Of a stretch of DNA of 64,000 bases, positions 1-8,062 are shown one piece after another. A program made the translations under genes and the position numbers. Position 1 is the stretch's first letter. Every line of letters begins with the position of its first letter. The DNA is from Neoroseomonas lacus. Its GTDB lineage: Bacteria > Pseudomonadota > Alphaproteobacteria > Acetobacterales > Acetobacteraceae. Location of the stretch: NCBI RefSeq assembly GCF_014644535.1, contig NZ_BMKW01000001.1:248001-312000 (forward strand), written 5' to 3'. Below the pieces are notes generated by a model. That model was not told the origin of the DNA and ran no database searches. It worked only from the letters and a program-made list of their open reading frames with translations.

Positions 1-2310
1 CACCTGATCGCCGAGGCCCCGAAGCTCGACAAGAAGCTGAAGCACGACATCGAGGCGGCGATCGACCGCATCGTGGTGCGCGAGGGCATCGCCCAGCGCC
101 TGGCGGACAGCTTCGAGACCGCGCTGGGCTTGGCCGACGGCATCGCCTATGCGGAGAACGCGGACACCCAGGAACGCACCGTGTTCAGCGCGAAATTCGC
201 CTGCCCGGTCAGCGGCTTCACCATCGAGGAGATCGAGCCGCGGCTGTTCTCCTTCAACTCCCCGCACGGCGCCTGCCCTTCCTGCGATGGCCTCGGGACG
301 GAGACCTTTTTCGATGCCCAGCTGGTAGTGCCGCAGGATGATGTGTCGCTGAAGGACGGCGCCATCATGCCGTGGACCGGTGCGCAATCGCCCTACTACA
401 CCCAGACGCTCGAAAGCCTGGCGAAGCACTTCAAATTCCCGATGAGCACGCCCTGGCAGGATATCCCGGCCGCGGTGCGCCAGCAGATCCTGCATGGCAC
501 GGGCGATGACGTCGTCACGCTCCGCTACAAGGACGGCCTGCGTGCCTACGAGGTGAAGAAGGCCTTCGAAGGCGTCATCCCGAACCTCGAACGTCGCTTC
601 AAGGAATCCGACAATCCCTGGGTGCGCGAGGACCTCTCCCGCTACCAGGCGCAGAAGCCCTGCCAGGTCTGCACCGGCTACCGGCTGAAACCGCAGGCGC
701 TGTCGGTGAAGATCGCCGGCAGGCACATCGGCGAGGCGAGCGAATTGTCGATCCGCCGCGCGCGGGAGTGGTTCGCCACGGTGATGGAGACGCTGACCCC
801 GCAGCGCCAGGAGATCGCCCGGCGCATCCTGCGCGAGATCGAAGAACGCCTGCAGTTCCTGGTCGATGTCGGGCTGGATTACCTCAGTCTCAGCCGGTCG
901 TCGGCCACGCTGTCGGGCGGCGAATCGCAGCGCATCCGGCTCGCCTCGCAGATCGGTTCCGGCCTGACGGGCGTGCTGTATGTCCTGGACGAACCGTCCA
1001 TCGGTCTGCACCAGCGCGACAATGAACGGCTGCTCGGCACGCTGCGCAGGCTGCGCGACCTCGGCAACACGGTACTGGTGGTCGAGCATGACGAGGATGC
1101 GATCCGCCAGGCCGATCATCTGGTCGATATCGGCCCGGCCGCCGGCAAGGGCGGCGGGCATGTCATCGCCCAGGGCACGCCGGCCGAGGTCGCCGCCAAC
1201 CCCGCCAGCCTGACCGGGCAGTACCTGTCCGGCATCCGCCGCATCGAGGTGCCGGCGACCCGTCGCAAGGCCGACAAGAAGAAGCAGCTGCGTGTCATCG
1301 GCGCGACCGGCAACAACCTGAAGAACCTGACGGCCGCGCTGCCGCTCGGCACCTTCACCTGCGTCACCGGCGTGTCCGGCGGCGGCAAGTCCACGCTGGT
1401 GATCGAGACGCTCTACAAGGCCGCCTCCCGCCGCCTGATGGGCGCGGCCGAGGTCCCTGCCCCGCATGAGCGCATCGAGGGGCTGGAACATCTCGACAAG
1501 ATCATCGACATCGACCAGTCGCCGATCGGCCGCACGCCGCGCTCCAACCCGGCGACCTATACCGGCCTGTTCGCGCCGATCCGCGACTGGTTCTCGGAAA
1601 TGCCGGAATCGCGCGCCCGCGGCTACAAGGCCGGCCGCTTCTCCTTCAACGTCAAGGGAGGCCGCTGCGAGGCCTGCCAGGGCGACGGCCTCATCAAGAT
1701 CGAGATGCACTTCCTGCCCGACGTCTACGTCACCTGCGACACCTGCAAGGGCAAGCGCTACAATCGCGAGACGCTGGAGGTGAAGTTCCGCGGCAAGTCG
1801 ATCGCCGACGTGCTCGACATGACGGTGGATGAGGGGGTGGAGTTCTTCTCCGCCGTGCCCTCCATCCGCGACAAGCTGAAGGTGCTGAGGGAAGTCGGCC
1901 TCGGCTACATTCATCTCGGCCAGCAGGCGACGACGCTGTCGGGTGGCGAGGCGCAGCGCATCAAGCTGTCGAAGGAACTGTCACGTCGCGCCACGGGCCG
2001 CACGCTCTACATCCTCGATGAACCCACGACGGGCCTGCATTTCGAGGATGTGCGCAAGCTGCTCGAAGTGCTGCATGCGCTGGTGGAACAGGGCAACACG
2101 GTGGTGGTGATCGAGCACAATCTCGAAGTCATCAAGACCGCCGACTGGGTGCTCGACCTCGGGCCGGAGGGCGGCGAAGGCGGTGGGCGGATGATCGCCG
2201 AGGGCACGCCGGAGGTCATCGCCGCGGTGGCTGAAAGCCATACGGGGCGCTTCCTCGCACCCCTGCTGGAACGGGTGGAGCCGCCGGCGCGCAAGCGCAA
2301 GCGCGCCTGA
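1..2310 (+). CDS. uvrA: UvrABC excinuclease subunit A, 5' end outside window
   Basis: UvrA is the dimeric ATPase that finds bulky DNA lesions and loads UvrB in nucleotide excision repair. The reading frame is open from base 1, so the first Walker A region (roughly 190 residues compared with a ~950-residue UvrA) lies before the window. Visible are the zinc-binding segment starting [19 protein letters not shown] and closing with CPSC, the first ABC signature [14 protein letters not shown] with [13 protein letters not shown], the second Walker [11 protein letters not shown], the second zinc module (CEAC...CDTC), and the second signature [14 protein letters not shown] with LDEPTTGLH. The tail is basic (RKRKRA). 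It is convergent with the next gene, with only four bases between stop codons. Confidence 0.98.
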   Translation, partial: HLIAEAPKLDKKLKHDIEAAIDRIVVREGIAQRLADSFETALGLADGIAYAENADTQERTVFSAKFACPVSGFTIEEIEPRLFSFNSPHGACPSCDGLGTETFFDAQLVVPQDDVSLKDGAIMPWTGAQSPYYTQTLESLAKHFKFPMSTPWQDIPAAVRQQILHGTGDDVVTLRYKDGLRAYEVKKAFEGVIPNLERRFKESDNPWVREDLSRYQAQKPCQVCTGYRLKPQALSVKIAGRHIGEASELSIRRAREWFATVMETLTPQRQEIARRILREIEERLQFLVDVGLDYLSLSRSSATLSGGESQRIRLASQIGSGLTGVLYVLDEPSIGLHQRDNERLLGTLRRLRDLGNTVLVVEHDEDAIRQADHLVDIGPAAGKGGGHVIAQGTPAEVAANPASLTGQYLSGIRRIEVPATRRKADKKKQLRVIGATGNNLKNLTAALPLGTFTCVTGVSGGGKSTLVIETLYKAASRRLMGAAEVPAPHERIEGLEHLDKIIDIDQSPIGRTPRSNPATYTGLFAPIRDWFSEMPESRARGYKAGRFSFNVKGGRCEACQGDGLIKIEMHFLPDVYVTCDTCKGKRYNRETLEVKFRGKSIADVLDMTVDEGVEFFSAVPSIRDKLKVLREVGLGYIHLGQQATTLSGGEAQRIKLSKELSRRATGRTLYILDEPTTGLHFEDVRKLLEVLHALVEQGNTVVVIEHNLEVIKTADWVLDLGPEGGEGGGRMIAEGTPEVIAAVAESHTGRFLAPLLERVEPPARKRKRA

Positions 2311-2314
2311 CGCC

Positions 2315-3442
2315 TCAGCTTCCGGTCGCGCGCTGGAAGTCGCGCATGCGCACGATCTCGCGCCGCAGGTCGCGCATGGTCGTGCGATTGGCATGGCGTC
2401 GCAGTATCGGCGGCGGCACGATCCGCCGATCGAGCATCAGCAGCCACAGCGCGGCGATGTCCTCCTCGGTCGCGATGCGGTCGGGGTCAACCTGCACCGC
2501 CTCGATCCTGTCGAGCAGGGGTTCAAGATTCGAGCGCCGGAAGCCCTGGTAGAATCCGTGGTCGCGGCGGGCGATGCGCTGCGCGTCCTCCTCGGTCGGG
2601 CCGATCATGGTGAACGCCTTGGCCTCGGCCCAGCGCATGGTGTCGAAGGCCCGCCGGCGAAATACCTCGGGCGTCGAGTTCTCGCCCTGCTCGCCGATGT
2701 AGCGTGCGAAGGAGACATCGGTGTTGATCCGCGCCAACTGCAGCGAGGCACAGGCGAGCGATGTCGCCGTATCCTGCCCGACGCCCTTGAAGGCGACATC
2801 CCAGCCTCGATAGACCTTCAACAGGCGCGCCTGGTTCTTGGCACGGTAGTCGGTGCGCCGCACTTCCTCCCACCAGGACGGCAGGAAGGCCTGGATGCGC
2901 CGCCAGGCCGCACGTCGCAATCCGAAGCCCCAATTGTGCTCGAGTTGCGTCATCCGGACCTCTGGCCCCGGCAATGGCTTACGTTGGTCACCCAAGGCGG
3001 CGAAATACCCGACCGCATCGGAGAAGGGCTCCGTCCGCAGGCGAAGCGCCTCGAGCGCCGCGAGGTAGAGCGGACCAGGCTCCAAATCATCCTCGAAGAA
3101 GTAGGCTACCTCCTCATCCAGGGTCTCGAAGATATGATGCTGGCCGCGCAGGATATTGTCGGCGATGCCAAGATTATGGTCGGCCGGCAACACGGTGCCT
3201 TCCGGAAACAGTGACCGGAAGACCTCGACGGACCGACGCAGCATGACGGGTCGACCGTAGCGTGTGCCGGTGCGCGGCGAGACTGCGCCGTCCTGCATCA
3301 GATAGACCCGAGAGGGATCGACGCGTACCTGCGTCTGCGCCAGCAATCCTCGGCCCAGCCGTTCCAGATACTCCGGCCGATCGAACGAAAAGATCACTAG
3401 AGGAACCCGGGTCACCCCAGGCTCCACACCAACGATGCGCAT
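2315..3442 (-). CDS. Glycosyltransferase-like protein, tandem paralogue 1
   Basis: This 375-residue protein has a GT-A-like look. The N-terminus has a strand and nucleotide-sugar-type start (VPLVIFSFDRPEYLERL), an acidic metal-type motif FFEDDLEPGP near residue 115, and a later WGFGLRRAAW segment. The order recalls GNT-I/GT13-type transferases, but this is inference from motifs and no acceptor can be named. The last ~55 residues form a separate helical, arginine-rich module (LWLLMLDRR ... TMRDLRREIVRMRDFQR) resembling DUF4214-type repeats. The ATG is preceded by GGGAG at good spacing. The next gene upstream is a close paralogue of equal length. There is no signal peptide or membrane segment, so it is probably cytoplasmic. 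Confidence 0.75.
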   Translation of the reverse strand: MRIVGVEPGVTRVPLVIFSFDRPEYLERLGRGLLAQTQVRVDPSRVYLMQDGAVSPRTGTRYGRPVMLRRSVEVFRSLFPEGTVLPADHNLGIADNILRGQHHIFETLDEEVAYFFEDDLEPGPLYLAALEALRLRTEPFSDAVGYFAALGDQRKPLPGPEVRMTQLEHNWGFGLRRAAWRRIQAFLPSWWEEVRRTDYRAKNQARLLKVYRGWDVAFKGVGQDTATSLACASLQLARINTDVSFARYIGEQGENSTPEVFRRRAFDTMRWAEAKAFTMIGPTEEDAQRIARRDHGFYQGFRRSNLEPLLDRIEAVQVDPDRIATEEDIAALWLLMLDRRIVPPPILRRHANRTTMRDLRREIVRMRDFQRATGS

Positions 3443-3504
3443 GTCGTGCTCCCGGAACGGGACGATGTTCGGATGCCGCCATGAAGCACGTCAAGCGCAG
3501 CCGA

Positions 3505-4632
3505 TCAGCTGCCGGTCACCCGTTGGAAGGCGCGCATGCGCACGATCTCGCGCCGCAGGTCGCGCATGGTCGTGCGGTTGACATGGCGCTCAAGGACCTG
3601 CGGCGGCACGGTCCGCCGGTCCAGCATCAGCAGCCACAGCCCGGCGATGTCTTCCTCGGTCGCGATGCGGTCGGGGTCGGCCTGCTCCGCCTCGATCTTC
3701 GCGATCAGTGGTTCCAGGTGGTCACGCCGGTAGGTGACGTAGAATTCGCGCGCCCAGGCGACGATACCATCCAGCGTGTCGGGCGCGATCGGCAGCAGGG
3801 TGAATGCCTCAGCCTCGGCCCAGCGCATAGCCTCGAATCCGCGCCGACGGAACAGGCCGGGCGTGAAGTGCTCGCCATGCTCGCCAATGTAGCGGGCGAA
3901 GGAGACATCAGTGTTCAGCCTCGCCAGCCGCAGCGACGCACAGGCCACCGCCGTCGCCGAGTCCTGTCCCACACCGAGGAATGCCGCATCCCACCCCCGA
4001 TAGACCTTCAGCAGGCGCAGATGATTGTTGCCGCGATAGTCGACCCGGCGGACTTCCTCCCACCATGGGGCGAGATGGTCCTGGATGCGTCGCCACGCTT
4101 CGCGGCGCAGGCCGAAGCCCCAATGGTATTCGAGTTGCTTGACCGTCACCACCGGCCCCGGGCGCGGCGCTAGGTGATCGCCGATGGCGGAGAAATGCGC
4201 GACACGCGCCGCGAAGGGCTCGGTCGCCGCGCGCATCGCCTCCAGCGCGGCGAGGTAGAGCGGGCCGGGTTCGAGGTCATCCTCGAAGAAATAGCCGAGC
4301 GGCTCGTCCAGCGCTTCGAAGACATGACGCTGGCCGCGCAGGATATTGTCGGCGATGCCGAGATTGTCACCGGCCGGCACGACCGTCCCGTGCGGAAACA
4401 GGCTCCGGAACACATGGACGCAGCGCTGCATGCGCGCCGCATCCCCGTAGCGGCGGCCCGAACGCGGCGAGACGGCGCCGTCCTGCATCAGGAAGACACG
4501 CGACGGATCGGGCCGGACCTGCACCTGCGCCAGCAGGCCGCGGCACAGACGCTCGAGATAATCCGGCCGGTCGAGCGAGAAGATAACGATCGGCACCCGG
4601 CTCACCCCGGGCTCGACCCCGGTGATCCACAT
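3505..4632 (-). CDS. Glycosyltransferase-like protein, tandem paralogue 2
   Basis: This is a close paralogue of the downstream gene, colinear along its whole length, with the same FFEDDLEPGP motif, WGFGLRREAW, GWDAAFLGVGQD and the C-terminal TMRDLRREIVRMRAFQR module. I chose the ATG at 4632 over an in-frame GTG at 4650: it gives exactly 375 residues, the same as the paralogue, the N-termini then align (WITGVEPG against RIVGVEPG), and AGGGA lies upstream. The 62-base gap to the paralogue suggests co-transcription. It presumably transfers sugars in surface glycan or protein glycosylation, but the substrate cannot be read from sequence. Confidence 0.75.
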   Translation of the reverse strand: MWITGVEPGVSRVPIVIFSLDRPDYLERLCRGLLAQVQVRPDPSRVFLMQDGAVSPRSGRRYGDAARMQRCVHVFRSLFPHGTVVPAGDNLGIADNILRGQRHVFEALDEPLGYFFEDDLEPGPLYLAALEAMRAATEPFAARVAHFSAIGDHLAPRPGPVVTVKQLEYHWGFGLRREAWRRIQDHLAPWWEEVRRVDYRGNNHLRLLKVYRGWDAAFLGVGQDSATAVACASLRLARLNTDVSFARYIGEHGEHFTPGLFRRRGFEAMRWAEAEAFTLLPIAPDTLDGIVAWAREFYVTYRRDHLEPLIAKIEAEQADPDRIATEEDIAGLWLLMLDRRTVPPQVLERHVNRTTMRDLRREIVRMRAFQRVTGS

Positions 4633-4717
4633 GGTGGCGGTCCCTGGCACGTCGGGCGATAGTCAGGCAGCGGCGAGCGCATCGTCAAGGCGCAGGGGCC
4701 GACAGCCGGGCGACCGA

Positions 4718-5551
4718 TCAGGCCGAGGCCGGCACCCAGCGGGAACCGTCGATGCGCGCCCGCTCCTCCTGCGTCAGGGTGACGAAGCGCAGCTTTTCAT
4801 CCAGCGGGAAGGCCGGCCCACCCGCGGGGTCGCGCAGCGCCAGCACCAGCCCGCGTTGCGCGTCGAGGATATAGGGCTTGTCCGACTTGCGGACCGGCCA
4901 TTCGAAATGCGCGCCGTGCTCGTCGCGTACGCGCCAGGTCGGACCCTTGCCCCAGCCATCGAACACCACCGGCACCGGCTGCAACACCCGGCCGGACAGC
5001 GCCGAGACCTCGCCGCGCTTGGCCTGGGCCTGCCGTGCGGTGAGGAATAGCCCGACGATGATGGCCAGCGCGAAGACCACGCCGCCGATCGCGGTGGCGA
5101 CCCGGTTCCACAGCCGGTCGAGCCCGAGATCCGTCGTCACCAGCGCGGGCCGCTGCGGGTCCATCATCGGGGTGGCGGTCCAGGAGCCCATATGCGGCTC
5201 GACGAACATGTAGCTGAGCTTGCGGGTGTGGCTGCCGTCCTTGTCGCGCCAGTCGAGCGTGATGTCGCAGCTCTGGAACAGGAACATGCGCGAACTGCAG
5301 CGCCCCTCGCTGACGCGGGCGAAGGCGGCGGGCCGGGCCTGGTCGCGCACCGCGAAATCGTCGCGGATCGCCGGGCCGATCTCGATCGCCATGAGGACCA
5401 GGAAGCCGCCGAACAGCACCACGCCCAGCAGTGCCATCATCCAGCCGCCGAACGCACCGCGCCCGGGCTTGAGGGTCAACGGGCGCTGCGGGAAGGCGGA
5501 GAGAATGGGGAACATCAGGGCATACTCCATCGGGCGGGCGCGCCGCCCCAT
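4718..5551 (-). CDS. Unknown two-pass membrane protein
   Basis: A 277-residue protein of unknown function. It has one hydrophobic segment near residues 35-58 (MMALLGVVLFGGFLVLMAIE) and a second near 160-180 (AIGGVVFALAIIVGLFL). Between them is a ~95-residue extracytoplasmic loop with two cysteines (GRCSS and SCDI) that could form a disulfide. A cytoplasmic C-terminal domain of about 95 residues follows. The arrangement resembles DUF3592-type proteins, but I cannot claim membership. The start at 5551 lies three bases after the stop of the preceding gene, so translation is probably coupled. A second in-frame ATG at 5530 is an alternative start. Confidence 0.75.
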   Translation of the reverse strand: MGRRARPMEYALMFPILSAFPQRPLTLKPGRGAFGGWMMALLGVVLFGGFLVLMAIEIGPAIRDDFAVRDQARPAAFARVSEGRCSSRMFLFQSCDITLDWRDKDGSHTRKLSYMFVEPHMGSWTATPMMDPQRPALVTTDLGLDRLWNRVATAIGGVVFALAIIVGLFLTARQAQAKRGEVSALSGRVLQPVPVVFDGWGKGPTWRVRDEHGAHFEWPVRKSDKPYILDAQRGLVLALRDPAGGPAFPLDEKLRFVTLTQEERARIDGSRWVPASA

Positions 5552-5554
5552 TCG

Positions 5555-6178
5555 TCACGGTAGCGGAAACGGTATCGGCGCAAAGCCGCCGTCATGCAGC
5601 GAACCCCAGGCAGTGAGCGGCATCTTCGGCAGCACGTCGAAGCTCCCCAGCGCGACCAGCGAGGGCTTCCATGCCGCGAAGTCGCGCAGGCCGGGGATGA
5701 AGTTCTGTGAAATCTCGTAGCCGCCATGCCAGGCGAGCGGCACGCCCTGCTTCTCGCGCACCGCCGGGTCGGGGTCTTCCATGACGGGGAAGCCGCGGCC
5801 ATTCCAGGCGCGCAGGGTATCGCGCACGATCACCCAGAACAGCGTGTCGGCGACGCCGAAATCCGGGGTCAGCGCCAGCTTGATTCGCACCATGTGGTCG
5901 ATCGGCGTGCCGGAATCCTCGCTGCGCCCGCCGATCTCAAGGAAGGTGCTGCTCGTCATCCACCACGGCGAGGTGAGGTTCACCCAATCGGGGATCGGGT
6001 TGCCGGCCTGGTCCACGGAATGGCCGATGCGGATCAGCACCTCGCCGGGGCGGATCTTGACCTGTTGGGGGAAGGAAATGCCGCCGCGCGCCGAACGCGT
6101 CGCGGGATTCCAGCCCTGGGCGAAGGCCAGGTTCCGCTCGCCGGTCGCGCCGCCGAATTCAGTGTCGTTCGCCGCCAT
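5555..6178 (-). CDS. Conserved protein of unknown function
   Basis: A 207-residue protein that I do not recognise. It has no signal peptide, membrane span or nucleotide-binding motif. It is rich in Trp, Gly and Pro, with a repeated style of aromatic turns (LTSPWWMTSSTFLEIGG, LAWHGGYEISQNFIPGL). The ATG at 6178 is chosen over an upstream in-frame ATG because AGGAG lies 12 bases before it and the extra residues look like non-coding Arg-rich translation. It is followed at three bases by the two-pass membrane protein, so the pair is probably one operon. Confidence 0.75.
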   Translation of the reverse strand: MAANDTEFGGATGERNLAFAQGWNPATRSARGGISFPQQVKIRPGEVLIRIGHSVDQAGNPIPDWVNLTSPWWMTSSTFLEIGGRSEDSGTPIDHMVRIKLALTPDFGVADTLFWVIVRDTLRAWNGRGFPVMEDPDPAVREKQGVPLAWHGGYEISQNFIPGLRDFAAWKPSLVALGSFDVLPKMPLTAWGSLHDGGFAPIPFPLP

Positions 6179-6251
6179 GGGCCGTCGCCGCTCCTGTCGC
6201 TGATGCGGGCGCAGGGCTACCCGGCTCGGCGCCACCGGGCGACGAAATGGA

Positions 6252-7061
6252 TCACACGGCGTGACGCAGCCCTGCCCAACTTACCGCGAGCCGGTCGCCC
6301 ACCCCGCGCAACGCCGTGGGCCGACCCCGAGCGAGACGCCGCAGGTCGCGCCGCGCGAGCACCGCCGGCAGCGCGGCGGCGATCACCCCGGCCGGCACGT
6401 CGCGCCGTGCCGAGGCAAGCGCCTCCAGCCCCTCCCGCGCCATCGTCCGCAGCATCGGCGCCAGCGCAACGCTCTGCGGGTCGGCGATGACATGCTCCGC
6501 CAGCAACCCGGCCTCGGCGAGCCGGTCGAGCGGCAGCAGGCAGCGCCCCTGGGCGGCATGGGCAGGAACCGAGCGCAACACCCCGGCGAGCCCATAGGCC
6601 GCCCCCAGCGCCCTCAGCAGCTCGGCCGCCTGGGCATCGGCGCCGAGCGCGCGCCCGGCCACCGCCGACCAGCCGCCCGCAGTGCCGCGCAGCCAGGTCA
6701 CGAAATCCTGTTCGGTGGCGAAGCCGCCCTCCTCGGTCTCGACCTCACGCGCATCCATCAGCTTGATCAGCGCATCGGGGTCGAGCGCGCCGGCAGTGAC
6801 GGCCTCATGCAACGGGCCGGCCACCTCGTGGTGGCGGGCGGGGCGACCGTCGCGCGCTTCCTCGACCGCATCGCGCCACCATTGCAGGCGGATCAGCGCG
6901 GCCATGGGGTTGGTTGCCGCCTCCCGCGCACGGGCGAGCTCGTGGTTGAGCGCGATCAGGGCGAAGATCGCCTCCCGCCGCTCCGCCGGGGCGAAGAGCG
7001 CGCAGAGGAATCGGTCGGGGTCGTGGGCGCGGGCGAAGGCGCCGATCGGGGAAAGACTCAC
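6252..7061 (-). CDS. Phytoene/squalene synthase-family protein, NDUFAF6 type
   Basis: A 269-residue all-helical protein of the trans-isoprenyl synthase fold. The family's first Asp-rich motif (DxxxD) is replaced by NHELARAREA, followed by LIRLQWWRDAVEEA, and then LAGVLRSVPAHAAQGRCLLPLD. This pattern matches NDUFAF6 (mitochondrial complex I assembly factor) and its alphaproteobacterial relatives rather than real squalene or phytoene synthases, so it is probably not a prenyltransferase. In many alphaproteobacteria this gene follows yajC-secD-secF. Here it stands beside sodB, and yajC is 3 kb away without secDF. It is divergent from sodB across a 122-base gap. Confidence 0.8.
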   Translation of the reverse strand: MSLSPIGAFARAHDPDRFLCALFAPAERREAIFALIALNHELARAREAATNPMAALIRLQWWRDAVEEARDGRPARHHEVAGPLHEAVTAGALDPDALIKLMDAREVETEEGGFATEQDFVTWLRGTAGGWSAVAGRALGADAQAAELLRALGAAYGLAGVLRSVPAHAAQGRCLLPLDRLAEAGLLAEHVIADPQSVALAPMLRTMAREGLEALASARRDVPAGVIAAALPAVLARRDLRRLARGRPTALRGVGDRLAVSWAGLRHAV

Positions 7062-7106
7062 GCCGCCGATATGCGCGCGCGCGGCGCCCGGCGGAACCCC
7101 ATGCGG

Positions 7107-7135
7107 TTGACGCGCGTTACACCCCCGCCTACCTC
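7107..7135 (+). promoter_or_regulatory. Candidate promoter of sodB
   Basis: TTGACG, a 17-base spacer and TACCTC precede sodB by about 50 bases. The -35 box is good and the -10 box is weak. Confidence 0.35.
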
Positions 7136-7183
7136 GCCTGTGTGGCGCGGCCCGCGCTTCGTCCGACGATCGGGAGAGACCCC

Positions 7184-7825
7184 ATGGCCTTCAGCCTGCC
7201 TCCGCTGCCTTACGCGACCGGTGCCCTTGCCGCGACCGGCATGTGCCAGGAGACGCTCGAACTCCATCATGGCAAGCATCACAACGCCTATGTCACCGCG
7301 CTGAACGGCCTGGTCGAAAGCAAGGGCCTCGCCGGCAAGTCGCTGGAGACCATCTGCGCCGAAGCCGGCAAGGCTGGCGCCGATGGCCTGCCGGTGCTGA
7401 ACCAGGCCGGCCAGCACTACAATCACTGCCTGTTCTGGCAGGTGATGGCCCCCGGCGGCGCGCATGGCGACAGCCTGCCGGCCGCGCTGGCCGCGAAGAT
7501 CGATGCCGACCTCGGTGGCCTCGCCGCCTTCAAGGACGCCTTCAAGGCGGCCGGTGCGACGCAGTTCGGCTCGGGCTGGGCCTGGCTGGTAATCGGTGGC
7601 GACGGCAAGCTGAAGGTGACCAAGACCCCGAACGGCGCCAACCCGCTGGCGACCGGCGAAGGCCAGCCGATTCTCGGCTGCGACGTATGGGAGCACGCCT
7701 ACTACCTCGACTTCCGCAACGTCCGCCCGAACTACCTGGCGAACTTCCTCGACAAGCTGGTGAACTGGGAAGTCGTCGCCGACTTGATGGCGAAGGGCTC
7801 CTTCACCACCGGCCAGTCGGCCTGA
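7184..7825 (+). CDS. sodB: Superoxide dismutase, Fe/Mn family
   Basis: It converts superoxide to oxygen and hydrogen peroxide in the cytoplasm. The 213-residue product shows the metal ligands in their usual contexts: LELHHGKHHNAYV (first His), HYNHCLFW (second His) and DVWEHAYYLDF (Asp and His). The short length, the absence of a signal peptide and the overall pattern fit the Fe type common in alphaproteobacteria, although metal choice cannot be proved by eye. The ATG at 7184 gives the normal family start MAFSLPPLPY. Upstream in-frame codons are rejected as leader. A strong terminator follows. Confidence 0.96.
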   Translation: MAFSLPPLPYATGALAATGMCQETLELHHGKHHNAYVTALNGLVESKGLAGKSLETICAEAGKAGADGLPVLNQAGQHYNHCLFWQVMAPGGAHGDSLPAALAAKIDADLGGLAAFKDAFKAAGATQFGSGWAWLVIGGDGKLKVTKTPNGANPLATGEGQPILGCDVWEHAYYLDFRNVRPNYLANFLDKLVNWEVVADLMAKGSFTTGQSA

Positions 7826-7860
7826 ATGACAGGAGGGCCGCGGCCCTCCCCTGGCTGATC

Positions 7861-7895
7861 AAGGCGCCGCGGCAGATCCCTGCCCGGCGCCTTTT
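7861..7895 (+). terminator. Rho-independent terminator of sodB
   Basis: A perfect 9-bp stem (AAGGCGCCG / CGGCGCCTT) with a 15-base loop is followed by TTTT, 36 bases after the sodB stop. Confidence 0.75.
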
Positions 7896-8016
7896 CCCGT
7901 GCCGGTTACAGTGGTGGGCATCGTCGGCCGGCCCGGTCGGCCGCACCAAGTGCTGCGGCCCCAGCGCATGCGGCTTTCGCATGCGTTCACAGCGACCACT
8001 CCAACCATTCCCTGAT

Positions 8017-8056
8017 GAGCACCGTCACGCACTCGGATGAGGCCAGCCGACCGCGA
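8017..8056 (-). repeat. 3'-end hairpin element, copy A
   Basis: This 40-bp element reads on the plus strand GAGCACCGTCACGC, four variable bases, G, two variable bases, TGAGGCCAGCC, three variable bases, CGCGA. It aligns without gaps with the copy at 58729 and with one gap with the copy at 23257. It starts 7 bases beyond the stop codon of the histidine kinase gene on the minus strand. On that strand it folds as CGCGGTCGG paired with CCGAGTGCG (one wobble, one mismatch), then the conserved tail GTGACGGTGCTC. It is probably a transcript 3'-end structure. It lacks a U-tract, so it is not a classical terminator. Confidence 0.65.
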
Positions 8057-8062
8057 CGAGCC

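Noticed and set aside
2393-3214. Plus-strand frames opposite the tandem glycosyltransferases (also 3262-4173)
   Set aside because: They appear in the same place in both paralogues, which follows from the duplicated coding sequence on the other strand, not from independent genes.
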